Assembly (NCBI RefSeq): GCF_022496765.1
Contig: NZ_VANV01000009.1
Coordinates: 310,034 to 374,033, forward strand
Source of the DNA: Acidaminobacter sp. JC074
GTDB taxonomy: Bacteria; Bacillota; Clostridia; Peptostreptococcales; Acidaminobacteraceae
Direction of reading: 5' to 3'
DNA length: 64,000 nucleotides
Position 1 is the stretch's first letter, and every line of letters starts with the position of its first letter. Both the position numbers and the translations under genes were made by a program. This document shows, one piece after another, positions 1 to 8,000 of this stretch. Below the pieces are notes generated by a model, which was not told the origin of the DNA, made no database searches, and was given only the letters and a program-made list of their open reading frames with translations.

Positions 1-301
1 GAACATAGTTTAAAACAGAAACATCAAACTCTTTTAGTTTTCTTCTGTTAACGCCCATCATGATCATAGACGTATCTGCATAGATATGGTGTCCATTTCG
101 TAATGCTTTTTTTGCAGCTTCAATGGCTTTTGGATGAATCTCAGTTAACTTTGCATATTCAAAGTCTGCTGTTGTATGAATGATTCTTTTTACAATCATC
201 AACTCTTCTTTAGTGAAATCCTTTAGTAATTCTTTGCCCTCTTCACCTATGATGTCAAAGCTTTTTTCCTCTATCATCATTGGATTTTTAATATAATTCA
301 T
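1..301 (-). CDS. cbiC: Precorrin-8X/cobalt-precorrin-8 methylmutase, partial (runs off the left edge)
   Basis: About 100 N-terminal codons are in the window. CbiC moves the C-11 methyl group to C-12 of the corrin ring, giving (cobalt-)hydrogenobyrinate in cobalamin synthesis. The family pattern is visible: a segment beginning IEEKSFDII, then VKRIIHTTADFEYAKL with the conserved His-Thr-Thr-Ala-Asp, then the alternating HIYADTSMIMMG stretch that lines the active site. The start at 301 has an AAAGGA site six bases upstream and overlaps the nitrilase stop by 14 bases, so the two are probably translationally coupled. The position under a cobalamin riboswitch supports the call. The C-terminal half is not visible. 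Confidence 0.88.
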   Translation of the reverse strand, partial: MNYIKNPMMIEEKSFDIIGEEGKELLKDFTKEELMIVKRIIHTTADFEYAKLTEIHPKAIEAAKKALRNGHHIYADTSMIMMGVNRRKLKEFDVSVLNYV

Positions 302-1028
302 GATCATCCTTTCTATACAGTTCTGGCCTTCTTCTATTTATATAATTAACTTTGTGTTTTTTTCTTCGTTCTCTCAAAGCGTCTATATCTATTTCTAAAA
401 CTCTCGTACATGGCACTCTATCAAAATGACCTAAAATTTCATTACCTAGATAATCATAGGCTAAAATACCACCTGAGAACTTATCACCTGTAAGATTTAA
501 GGCGATCACATAAACACTGTTGTCATAAGCCCTTGCAGGTAAATACTTTGACCATAAATCATATCTATCACCACACACATGTGGCGATGCAAATGGCATG
601 ATAATGACTTCTGCTCCCATCAGCCTAAGGGTCTGTGAAATATCAGGTATATGACTTTCAATACATAAAGCTACACCTACTTTTACACCTTTAACATCAA
701 AAACTTTTAGTTCATTACCAGGTTTGAACAACTTTTTTTCTTTTAAGCCTAAGTGACTTTTATGATAAAGGTCTATTTGATCACTTATGTGCAAATAAGA
801 TATATGACCATCTATATTTGCACCTAATAAATAATGCATGTTCTTTTCTTGCAGGGCTCTAATGGATGAATGATCTAGTGTGATGGAATTATCACAATCT
901 GACCGATAACCTGTTAAGGCACTTTCAGGAAAAACAAGAACATCCACGTCTTCTTGTAATTGCAATATATTTGATAAATTATCATTTATATCCATGCACT
1001 GCTTAAACTGTACCAATCCTAGTTTCAT
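288..1028 (-). CDS. Nitrilase-family carbon-nitrogen hydrolase in the B12 regulon
   Basis: This 246-residue protein has the Glu-Lys-Cys triad of the CN-hydrolase superfamily: Glu in VFPESALTGY near residue 35, Lys in LYHKSHLG near 90, and Cys in VALCIESHIP near 122, followed by the usual GAEVIIMPFASP strand. Members hydrolyse amides or nitriles, or transfer the acyl group. It is the first gene behind a cobalamin riboswitch and overlaps cbiC, so a role in corrinoid synthesis, amidation or salvage is inferred; the substrate cannot be told from sequence. The length is slightly short but within the family range. No signal peptide is visible, so it should be cytoplasmic. Confidence 0.85.
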   Translation of the reverse strand: MKLGLVQFKQCMDINDNLSNILQLQEDVDVLVFPESALTGYRSDCDNSITLDHSSIRALQEKNMHYLLGANIDGHISYLHISDQIDLYHKSHLGLKEKKLFKPGNELKVFDVKGVKVGVALCIESHIPDISQTLRLMGAEVIIMPFASPHVCGDRYDLWSKYLPARAYDNSVYVIALNLTGDKFSGGILAYDYLGNEILGHFDRVPCTRVLEIDIDALRERRKKHKVNYINRRRPELYRKDDHELY

Positions 1029-1040
1029 ATTTACTCCAAA

Positions 1041-1074
1041 AACATAAAAAAAGCTGATTTTTAAAATCAGCTTT
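1041..1074 (-). terminator. Intrinsic terminator of the cobalamin riboswitch
   Basis: A nearly perfect inverted repeat (arms 1050-1061 and 1063-1074, AAAGCTGATTTT against AAAATCAGCTTT) is followed on the minus strand by a run of T. It lies between the cobalamin aptamer and the nitrilase start. It is probably the expression platform that stops transcription when adenosylcobalamin is bound. Confidence 0.85.
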
Positions 1075-1124
1075 GATAGACATATATCGTATATTATATT
1101 TTATCTATGGCTCCCCACCGAAGC

Positions 1125-1290
1125 TGATTACAAATCAAGGCAGGTTTCCTGGCTTATAGATCAACTTACTCTCTAGTCTTCCCAATTTCTCAGTGACATT
1201 TAGATTTCATCCCTATATACAGTAGCGGTGGCTGCTGAGGCATTGAACCTCATTCCCTATTACCCTTTTTCAAGGCACCTTAATCGCTTA
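1125..1290 (-). ncRNA. Cobalamin (B12) riboswitch aptamer
   Basis: Read on the minus strand, the segment shows the recognisable order of the cobalamin aptamer: GGTGCC near 1278, a long purine-rich stretch with GGGAAT, the conserved GCCACCGCTACTG core near 1225, a GGGAAG segment near 1178, and the closing AAGCCAGGAAACCTGCC block near 1140-1157. A promoter lies just upstream and a terminator just downstream. It should repress the nitrilase-cbiC operon when cobalamin is plentiful. Outer boundaries are approximate. Confidence 0.93.
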
Positions 1291-1317
1291 TTGTTAACTT
1301 TTAATCAATTCTCGCTC

Positions 1318-1346
1318 ATTATAGCACAGCATGTGAAACGATTCAA
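1318..1346 (-). promoter_or_regulatory. Sigma-A type promoter of the riboswitch operon
   Basis: On the minus strand TTGAAT (1341-1346) and a perfect TATAAT (1318-1323) are separated by 17 bases. Transcription would start near 1310, some 20 bases before the aptamer. Confidence 0.75.
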
Positions 1347-1407
1347 CACATACATCTTATTTTATTTATAATTGCTTATATACAAAATCTCACCTTGTTT
1401 TATATAG

Positions 1408-1752
1408 CTAAATAAGAAGTTCCATCATCTCTTGACTATAGATCAGTTTCAAGGTAAATATATGGTCATCTGACATTTCCACTAGAACACTTTCATATAT
1501 TTTAGACCACACTTCTCTGGATTCTGTAATGACACCATTTTCATCACATTCATCTTGATAAAGCTTGATCTCTTGGCTCATAAGATAAGCTATTATCTTA
1601 TCTATAAGATCAGATGAAAGCTTTGTCTTATATTCTTCTAAGCAGACTTGGACCTCATTGGAAACTCCGCCTAGATTCATTAAGATTGTCTGACCATCTT
1701 CTATAATCTGATCACCAATTTCTATTATCAACTCTTCAACTCTACTCGTCAT
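1408..1752 (-). CDS. Hypothetical protein, 114 aa
   Basis: I do not recognise this family. The protein is acidic and mostly helical in composition, with no membrane segment, signal peptide or cysteine cluster (one Cys near residue 37 and one near 69). Its start overlaps the end of the NUDIX gene by 11 bases and has AAGGAG just upstream, so the pair is probably co-translated. It is the last gene before the riboswitch operon promoter. It could be a small cytoplasmic accessory protein; no function is assigned. Confidence 0.6.
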   Translation of the reverse strand: MTSRVEELIIEIGDQIIEDGQTILMNLGGVSNEVQVCLEEYKTKLSSDLIDKIIAYLMSQEIKLYQDECDENGVITESREVWSKIYESVLVEMSDDHIFTLKLIYSQEMMELLI

Positions 1753-2200
1753 TATGCTCCTTATTTTTAGATACTCTTGTCATGAGTTCCCACAGTGCTG
1801 TTCTGTTGCTGTCATACTTAAGCAAGTCAATAGCTTCTTGATAGGAAACCCACTTATAGGATTTGTGTTCTTTTGAAAGAAATAAGTTTTCATCTTTTAA
1901 CTCTACGCCAAAAGCATATTCTGGTATGACATAAACATGGTCTCCCCATGGAAACTCCCCAAATATGGATACTGGTATAGAAGTCACAGTGTCCAAGCGA
2001 AGAAAATCATGTTTATCCGAAATCCCTGCTTCTTCTAGACATTCTCTTTTAGCAGCGTCCAAAATAGAAGCATCAAAGTCTTCTCCACCGCCTGCAATCC
2101 ACTGGAAGCAATCCATATCCGCTCTAGAAAAAATTGCAAAACTATAGTCGTTATCCTTTTTTAAAAAAGGAATAACCAACACTTGGTAAGGTGCTCTCAT
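1742..2200 (-). CDS. NUDIX hydrolase
   Basis: A 152-residue protein with a Nudix box at residues 38-60 ending RECLEEAGI, which supplies the metal-binding Glu residues of the REUxEExGU core. The first conserved Glu of the box is Ala44 here (consensus Gx5E), a deviation seen in some subfamilies. Nudix enzymes cleave nucleoside diphosphate linkages such as (d)NTPs or nucleotide sugars; the substrate is unknown. The start has AGAGGA upstream. It overlaps the downstream 114-aa gene and follows the VOC gene by 18 bases, so the three probably form one unit. Confidence 0.88.
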   Translation of the reverse strand: MRAPYQVLVIPFLKKDNDYSFAIFSRADMDCFQWIAGGGEDFDASILDAAKRECLEEAGISDKHDFLRLDTVTSIPVSIFGEFPWGDHVYVIPEYAFGVELKDENLFLSKEHKSYKWVSYQEAIDLLKYDSNRTALWELMTRVSKNKEHNDE

Positions 2201-2218
2201 AGTAATCCTCTTTCTATC

Positions 2219-2566
2219 TTATAATATCAAAATCTTATTCCCGTCAGGATCTTGAATCTTTAATTCCATGCCACCCCAAGCAGCTCTAAAAGGTGGTTCA
2301 ATGTTCGGTATGACTTTCTTCAGTTTTTCATATTCACCATCTATATCATCTGTAGATAAAACGATGGTTACAAAACCAGAATTAGAAGGTCCCCATTTAT
2401 TTTCATCCCACACCCATATAGAGATTCTGTCATCTGTTTCTTTTTCGCCTAAAGTCCATCCGTCATAGGTATCACCATCGACAAAAACACCCACACCTAT
2501 ACTAGTGTAAAATTCTGCTAAGGCTTTAGCCTGTTTTGAACTGATATTAATGCCTGAAACCTTCAT
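2219..2566 (-). CDS. VOC superfamily (glyoxalase/bleomycin-resistance-like) protein
   Basis: A single 115-residue protein with the paired beta-alpha-beta-beta-beta layout of the vicinal oxygen chelate fold: an N-terminal SSKQAKALAEFYTSIGV segment and a C-terminal GGMELKIQDPDGNKILIL segment, the usual ending of VOC domains with the Asp-Pro-Asp-Gly-Asn turn. Members bind a metal and act on small thiol adducts, or sequester antibiotics. An AAGGGGG site precedes the start. Substrate and metal ligands cannot be decided by eye. It probably heads a unit with the NUDIX and 114-aa genes. Confidence 0.82.
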   Translation of the reverse strand: MKVSGINISSKQAKALAEFYTSIGVGVFVDGDTYDGWTLGEKETDDRISIWVWDENKWGPSNSGFVTIVLSTDDIDGEYEKLKKVIPNIEPPFRAAWGGMELKIQDPDGNKILIL

Positions 2567-2640
2567 ATATCCCCCTTGTCTTAATATTTATAACACCTTA
2601 TTTATGAAGTGATGCTTTTATAAACATCTCTTCATTTAAG

Positions 2641-5600
2641 TTAGTTTGGTTCAACGTAATATTTGTCTAAGCCCGTGTATTTTCTCCATTCAGCAGAGAT
2701 TTCAGCTAAGCTCTTATCATAGACATCTTCAAACACATCTTTAAAATTATATGAGCTTGTATGAATCCTTTTATAGACTTCAAGTATCTTTTCTTTTCCA
2801 TAAACATTGACAAGATATTCTATAGCAGAAGCTTCTAAAATTCTACCATTTTGAACACAAGCCAAACGGTATGAGTTATGATTTAGATTTTCAAGTGTTC
2901 TTAAATCTGTATATACAAGGACTGGATCTGTATCTTTTATCTTACCTATTACAGAATACGAATCCATCATAACTTTTAAGTCATATGCACCATCAGATTC
3001 AAAATAATCAAAAATAACTCTACTCGTTTCATCAGGATAATACTTAGGATCGATTTTCTTGTACTCAAAGTTGTAAGCCAAGTAGTATGCCATAGACTCT
3101 TCAAACCAACCACCATCTGAATCAAAGTTCGGAGGTATCTCTATCCAGTGGGCCAACTCATGTAAAACAGTGGCTCTAGGATCTTCATAGTTGTTACCTT
3201 GGATATTTACCATATCCGCTGAAAAAGTTATGGCCTCAGTCGTATGATTAAAACCAGATCCCCTATAATTTCGATCATTTATGAGTTCTTCTTTTTCATC
3301 TAGAAAATAAAGTTTCGCTTTTTTACCATCCCATGTCTTTTCATGAAAGTCTAGAATATACTCAATCATATCATCCACATCATTTTTAATATAAGAAAGC
3401 CTAATAGCCTCATCATAAAAATATACATTAGCATACTTGGTCTCAACCTTATACCACTTGTCACCAGACTTTCCACTGGTTTTACCTATAAACTCAAGTT
3501 CATAAGCACTTTCCACTTGGTAGTCAGTGGATTTGGGTACTCTAATTTCATCAAGTGTTTTCCATATAACTTCAATGTCTACATCAGTAAACGATTCGCC
3601 AGAATCATTTGAAATATTCTTCTTGGCTTCTTCTAGATTATTGATAATAATCAAGTCATTATAAGATGATGTTTTCTCATAAACAGGCTTATCAGAGTTA
3701 GAGTTGTTCTTAAAGAACTGCACCACATGCTCTAGGTCTGAATCACCAGCGTTATGTCTTGCGTTTACATTGGTAATAAACTGCCCCTGACCACCAAGCT
3801 CATAAAAAACCCTTTGAGCATTTTGCCAACGAGATTTTACATCATAGCCATACAACTTCATAGCCAGCTCTCTTTGCTGTTTGGTAAAGGTATCTGTACC
3901 AAGAAGTGCATCATGTGAATCCTTACCACCTAAGTACATTATTTTTGCTACATCATTATAGTCTTCCAAGTCAAAGGGTCTACCAAATAGGTATTCATGG
4001 TCATAAGATCCAATCTGATAAATCAGTTTCTGACCCTCATAAGTCTCTCCCGGCACAAATGGAATAAACATACCACCTGAATACATAGCTTTAACAGTTT
4101 CAGGATAAATAGATGTATATCTAGAAGAAAAGTTTCCTGCACCTGAAAAGCCAGCTGTAAAGATCTTATCTTCTAAAACATAACCTGCTTCTCTCAGATT
4201 AGCCTGTGCATCTAATACCATGGCATGAATCTGCTCCTCTATATCATAAAGCTTCATCATGTCTGCTTTAGAAAGATAGCCATCAGCATCTAATGATTCC
4301 ATATGGTCAATGTTGTCTTCTATAAACATAACCGTTGAATCTAAGGCATGATTATGAGCATACTCAGGCATATTGGCATTGTTTTTAAGTGCAAATTTTG
4401 GAACTATCGGCATCATTCTTGGGATGTGGAGCCTTTCTTGAACCAAAGTGGCTACATGAGAATTTTGTCCTCTAACAAGAGCATTGTAGATATGAACATC
4501 CATATCATTTGAAACGCCACCGAAATTATGACCTTCAAGTAATAAATACTTCTTATTGTTAAGGTTTTCATCTTTGTATCTGTCTGATGGTATAAAAATC
4601 ACATATGGAAAGTTGAAGCCTTTTTCTGGATCCGCTTCAAAATAAACCGCTTTGGTTTGACCATCTGCTTCCAATGTCGGATTATTTTCTAGTAGTTCAT
4701 CTAAAGTCATAGACGTTTGTTGAAGTCTGTCACTATCCTGTGATGTGTCCTCTACAACAAGTTCACCTTCTAGTGACCTTTCAATATCGAATGAATAAGC
4801 GATTACATCTGATGCCTGATCTGTATAAAGATAGTCTATGTATTTTTTATAATCATTTTTATCACATTTGATATAAACAATCTTTCTATTTTCTAATCCT
4901 ATAAAGTAAATACCATTATCATTGATTGTATAGAGTTCCGGCAGTATAGTTTGTAAGGCTGCTTTTTCAGGTCCATTTAAACCAAATCCATAGTCATCAT
5001 TGTTAATTAATATTGAGTTGAAGCTTGCATATTCTCTTTTATTCAGCCAATTGAATAGATTTCTAGCACCAGTAACACCATAATTAAAAGTATACTCTGC
5101 TGGCTCCTGTAAGCCTACTACTAAATAATTACTTATGAATGATTTACTGAAAAAGTCATCAAAAGCAGATTTGTCTATAAGCTTCAGTGTCATTTTTTTC
5201 TGCTCCTGAGTATCTGCATTATCTTCTGAAGATACATCGATTGCCAATCCGCTTTCCTTTGTCCATTGATACTTAGCACCAAACTCATCTACCATAAAAC
5301 GCCATGTCATAGGAAAATAAGTTATGTCTCTAAATAAAAGAAGTGGATATTCTTCACTTGTATTGTTTATTTTGCTCCCATTGACCTGAATGGACGAGCT
5401 TGCAAGACTGGCCTTATATGTACGAGTCGCATCATTACTTGAAGTTGGCGATAGCTTAACACCATCATTTTTATCAGCCTTTTTAATAACCAAGCCATTC
5501 TCAGGTGTCCAATTTGATTCAAGCCCCATGGCTCTTGCATAGTCCCATGTTAGAGGAAAATATGTAATATCCTTATAAACTATAAAAGGATAAGCTTCTT

Positions 5601-5736
5601 TGGTGTTATCTATTTTCGTCCCATTGATATATAATTCATCTGTGGCTATTTTCACATCAAGATCATTTTCTTCAGCAGAAACTATAAATGCATTAAATGA
5701 AAGTAAGACAACTAGTAATAATATAAACTTTTTCAC
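2641..5736 (-). CDS. Large secreted protein: stalk domains, esterase-like core, gluzincin-type metallopeptidase domain
   Basis: The 1031-residue product begins with a Sec signal peptide (about 1-21, MKKFILLLVV through SA). Two stalk repeats follow (about 28-86 and 112-167), each with INGTKI/VNGSKI and DITYFP motifs, like the copper-amine-oxidase N-terminal-like domains common in Clostridia. The middle, about 350-680, looks like an alpha/beta-hydrolase of the esterase/depolymerase kind, with the elbow AGFSGAG at 528-534 (Ser531) and a possible His in RHNAG near 660. The C-terminal part has HELAH at 859-863 plus WFEES at 877-881, the zinc site of gluzincin peptidases (Glu880 the likely third ligand). 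Two hydrolase activities on one exported chain are inferred. Substrates are unknown. Confidence 0.8.
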   Translation of the reverse strand: MKKFILLLVVLLSFNAFIVSAEENDLDVKIATDELYINGTKIDNTKEAYPFIVYKDITYFPLTWDYARAMGLESNWTPENGLVIKKADKNDGVKLSPTSSNDATRTYKASLASSSIQVNGSKINNTSEEYPLLLFRDITYFPMTWRFMVDEFGAKYQWTKESGLAIDVSSEDNADTQEQKKMTLKLIDKSAFDDFFSKSFISNYLVVGLQEPAEYTFNYGVTGARNLFNWLNKREYASFNSILINNDDYGFGLNGPEKAALQTILPELYTINDNGIYFIGLENRKIVYIKCDKNDYKKYIDYLYTDQASDVIAYSFDIERSLEGELVVEDTSQDSDRLQQTSMTLDELLENNPTLEADGQTKAVYFEADPEKGFNFPYVIFIPSDRYKDENLNNKKYLLLEGHNFGGVSNDMDVHIYNALVRGQNSHVATLVQERLHIPRMMPIVPKFALKNNANMPEYAHNHALDSTVMFIEDNIDHMESLDADGYLSKADMMKLYDIEEQIHAMVLDAQANLREAGYVLEDKIFTAGFSGAGNFSSRYTSIYPETVKAMYSGGMFIPFVPGETYEGQKLIYQIGSYDHEYLFGRPFDLEDYNDVAKIMYLGGKDSHDALLGTDTFTKQQRELAMKLYGYDVKSRWQNAQRVFYELGGQGQFITNVNARHNAGDSDLEHVVQFFKNNSNSDKPVYEKTSSYNDLIIINNLEEAKKNISNDSGESFTDVDIEVIWKTLDEIRVPKSTDYQVESAYELEFIGKTSGKSGDKWYKVETKYANVYFYDEAIRLSYIKNDVDDMIEYILDFHEKTWDGKKAKLYFLDEKEELINDRNYRGSGFNHTTEAITFSADMVNIQGNNYEDPRATVLHELAHWIEIPPNFDSDGGWFEESMAYYLAYNFEYKKIDPKYYPDETSRVIFDYFESDGAYDLKVMMDSYSVIGKIKDTDPVLVYTDLRTLENLNHNSYRLACVQNGRILEASAIEYLVNVYGKEKILEVYKRIHTSSYNFKDVFEDVYDKSLAEISAEWRKYTGLDKYYVEPN

Positions 5737-5744
5737 GATTCCTC

Positions 5745-6635
5745 CTAAAAACTTGTTTTGTATCTTGTTTCTAATTCTGTTTTGTTCATGAATCCCTTTG
5801 AAGCTGTTGTATATTTGATCTTTTCAGCAGCAAACACTTGTGCCTTCTTTATGGCTACATCCGGACTGTCACCGTTAAAGTAACAATGAACAAAACTAGC
5901 AAACAAGGCATCACCTGCGCCAACAGTGTTTACAACCTCTGTCTTTACAGCCCCATAATAAGAGATCTTTCCATCCACACATAAGGCACACCCTTTTGAA
6001 CCAAGTCCAACACCAATAATGCTGTATTTGTACTTTTTATATATAGTCATTAATAGACTGTCTAAATCATCTTCATAATTATCATTAGAAAAGAAGATGA
6101 TGTCAGCATAAGCCATAAAATCTTTACCGTATTCATTGTCCAGATTATGGACATCCTGTATATCACAGGCTATAGGAATACCCTTTTCTTTGATTATAGG
6201 CAACAAGTCTTTTGAGAAACCTGCCATCGAAAAAAGTGCAACATCATAATCGTCTTCTAGCTTTTCATAGGCAGATGGTTTCATCTTGTACTTATAATCC
6301 ATCCTACCTTCTCTAAGAATCGTTCGTCTACCTTCATTGTCATATAAAATAACTGATACCAAAGATGCCTTGTCTTTTCTATCAATCATAAGTGATGCAC
6401 CACTGTCTTCTATGGCTTTTTCAATCACGCAGGCATAAGGGTCGTTACCGATGCCAGTTAAAAAAGTGATTTCATCTTCTAACTTTCCTAGAATTCTACA
6501 ATGACTGTAACCGACGCCTGCCACATCCATAGAGACCTTGTCATCCATAAAAACAATAGATTTATATTCAAAAGGAAATGAATCTATTGGAATGTTAATC
6601 TGTAAACCTGCTGTGCCTAATATAAGTGCTTTCAT
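5745..6635 (-). CDS. PfkB-family carbohydrate/nucleoside kinase
   Basis: A 296-residue ribokinase-like protein. The start at 6635 is chosen because AAGGAG lies seven bases upstream; an in-frame ATG eight codons earlier lacks such a site. The C-terminal PfkB signature VNTVGAGDALFASF contains the catalytic Asp and anion hole. An N-terminal Gly-rich segment (VAGVGYSHCRILGKL) forms the substrate side. These enzymes phosphorylate sugars or nucleosides with ATP in the cytoplasm; the substrate is not evident. It sits eight bases upstream of the secreted protein gene, so they may be co-transcribed. Confidence 0.88.
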   Translation of the reverse strand: MKALILGTAGLQINIPIDSFPFEYKSIVFMDDKVSMDVAGVGYSHCRILGKLEDEITFLTGIGNDPYACVIEKAIEDSGASLMIDRKDKASLVSVILYDNEGRRTILREGRMDYKYKMKPSAYEKLEDDYDVALFSMAGFSKDLLPIIKEKGIPIACDIQDVHNLDNEYGKDFMAYADIIFFSNDNYEDDLDSLLMTIYKKYKYSIIGVGLGSKGCALCVDGKISYYGAVKTEVVNTVGAGDALFASFVHCYFNGDSPDVAIKKAQVFAAEKIKYTTASKGFMNKTELETRYKTSF

Positions 6636-6690
6636 GTCAATCTCCTTAATTTCGTACAATAATTATATAATAAAATACTTTGTAATGAAA

Positions 6691-6720
6691 CAAAATAGCC
6701 CCTATCAATAGATAAGGACT
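6691..6720 (-). terminator. Intrinsic terminator of the exporter genes
   Basis: Ten-base-pair stem (arms 6697-6706 and 6711-6720) with loop AATA, followed on the minus strand by TATTTTGTTT. It separates the ThrE-type genes from the PfkB kinase gene. Confidence 0.7.
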
Positions 6721-6724
6721 CATC

Positions 6725-7156
6725 TTATTTTTCAAAGTTAAATGGCTTTCTTATTAGATTACCAAATGTTGTAGATAAGATAATTGCAGAAGCAATGATC
6801 ACTGCCACCATAATGGTTTCTACACCTACTCTCATGGCTTCATCGTAGTTGGATTCAATGATGCTTAACATTGAGAAATACAAACCATAACCTGGTACCA
6901 AAGGAATAATACCCGGTATAACAAATACTGTTGCCGGCATTTTTCTGTATCTTGCTAAGAGTTCTGATAAGATACCTACTACTAGTGCCCCTACAAAAGA
7001 AGCAAAGATGACCGATATGCCCATATCTTTTAAGAGTTCATAAAAGTACCAGCCAAAACCACCAGTGATGCCTGCATAAAGCACTTCTTTTCTTGGACTA
7101 TTAAACAAAACAGCAAAACCCACTGATGCAAAAAAAGCATAAATAAAATGAATCAT
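6725..7156 (-). CDS. Threonine/serine exporter family protein, small subunit (ThrE C-terminal half, YjjB-like)
   Basis: The 143-residue integral membrane protein has four to five hydrophobic helices and the FVIPGIIPLVPGYGLYFSML segment characteristic of the DUF3815/ThrE_2 domain. In actinobacteria this domain is fused to the larger DUF1212 half in ThrE; here, as in YjjP/YjjB pairs, it is separate. The start codon overlaps the end of the larger subunit gene by four bases, so the two are translationally coupled and probably form one transporter for amino acids or small carboxylates. Confidence 0.85.
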   Translation of the reverse strand: MIHFIYAFFASVGFAVLFNSPRKEVLYAGITGGFGWYFYELLKDMGISVIFASFVGALVVGILSELLARYRKMPATVFVIPGIIPLVPGYGLYFSMLSIIESNYDEAMRVGVETIMVAVIIASAIILSTTFGNLIRKPFNFEK

Positions 7157-7935
7157 ATAACACTCCCTGTTACTATTACCTTGATATGAAGAACAACACC
7201 CACACCAAGGGCAATTGCAATGGCTGCTAATACAGCCTCTGTCAGTTTAGAAACGCCAGACACAAAATCTCCAGTAATGGAATCTCTAAAGGCATTGGTA
7301 ATGGCAACACCTGGTACTAAAGGCATCAAGGACCCGATAACGATATTGGAAAGTTCGAGTTGTATGCCTATATTATGAAAGCTTAAAATCAAGATAAAAG
7401 CCACTAAAGTATTGACCATACCGCCTATGGCATTTCTAACAAATGAACCAATGTACCTGCCTAAAAACCTTACAACGGAAACAACAGTAAAGGATGTTAC
7501 AAATGCTGAAAATGCTTCAAGCATGTTACCACCAAACGTCAGTGTAAAAAATCCACCGGCAAGTCCTCCAAACAAACTCACAATAATCGGCTTAAAGTGT
7601 GGCGTATTTAATATATCTTTTAAGGCTTGATTGGCCTCTTCTATGGTCATGTCCGAATTTACAAAACTTCTCGAAAAACTATTGATCTTCGAGATTATCT
7701 CCAAGTCAATTGTATGGGACTTGGTTCTTTTTACATATGAATATAATTCCCCATTATAATCGCATGATAAGAATATACCTGTAGGAATCGTAAAGATTTC
7801 TACATCTAAACCTCTACTGCAGCAAATTCTTTGTATGGTATTCTCTACACGCATGGTTTCAGCGCCATGTTCTAACATAATCTTGCCTGCAGCAATAGAA
7901 ACCTCAAGGATTTCTTTTACTTGATTTTTTTCCAT
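7153..7935 (-). CDS. Threonine/serine exporter family protein, large subunit (ThrE N-terminal half, YjjP-like)
   Basis: This 260-residue protein matches the DUF1212 layout. It has a soluble N-terminal region with GKIMLEHGAETMRVENTIQRI and FTIPTGIFLS, then about five membrane helices with the PLVPGVAITNAFRDSITGD motif near residue 210, the hallmark of the family. It should act with the small subunit encoded immediately downstream as an exporter in the cytoplasmic membrane. Substrate is inferred only from the family name. The upstream TraB-like gene has its own terminator, so this pair is probably a separate transcript. Confidence 0.88.
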   Translation of the reverse strand: MEKNQVKEILEVSIAAGKIMLEHGAETMRVENTIQRICCSRGLDVEIFTIPTGIFLSCDYNGELYSYVKRTKSHTIDLEIISKINSFSRSFVNSDMTIEEANQALKDILNTPHFKPIIVSLFGGLAGGFFTLTFGGNMLEAFSAFVTSFTVVSVVRFLGRYIGSFVRNAIGGMVNTLVAFILILSFHNIGIQLELSNIVIGSLMPLVPGVAITNAFRDSITGDFVSGVSKLTEAVLAAIAIALGVGVVLHIKVIVTGSVI

Positions 7936-7969
7936 TCACTCACCTCGAATATATTGTATATGAATGTAA

Positions 7970-8000
7970 AATAAAAAGAAAGTAATATCACTTTCTTTTA
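7970..8000 (-). terminator. Intrinsic terminator overlapping the TraB/GumN stop codon
   Basis: AAAGAAAGT and ACTTTCTTT arms flank a short loop around the TGA stop at 7988-7990. On the minus strand a TTTTTATTTT tail follows. Confidence 0.7.

Noticed and set aside
1330..1346. CcpA cre site (TGAAACGATTCA) upstream of the B12 riboswitch
   Set aside because: It overlaps the -35 region and fits cre only in part; the promoter explains the bases.
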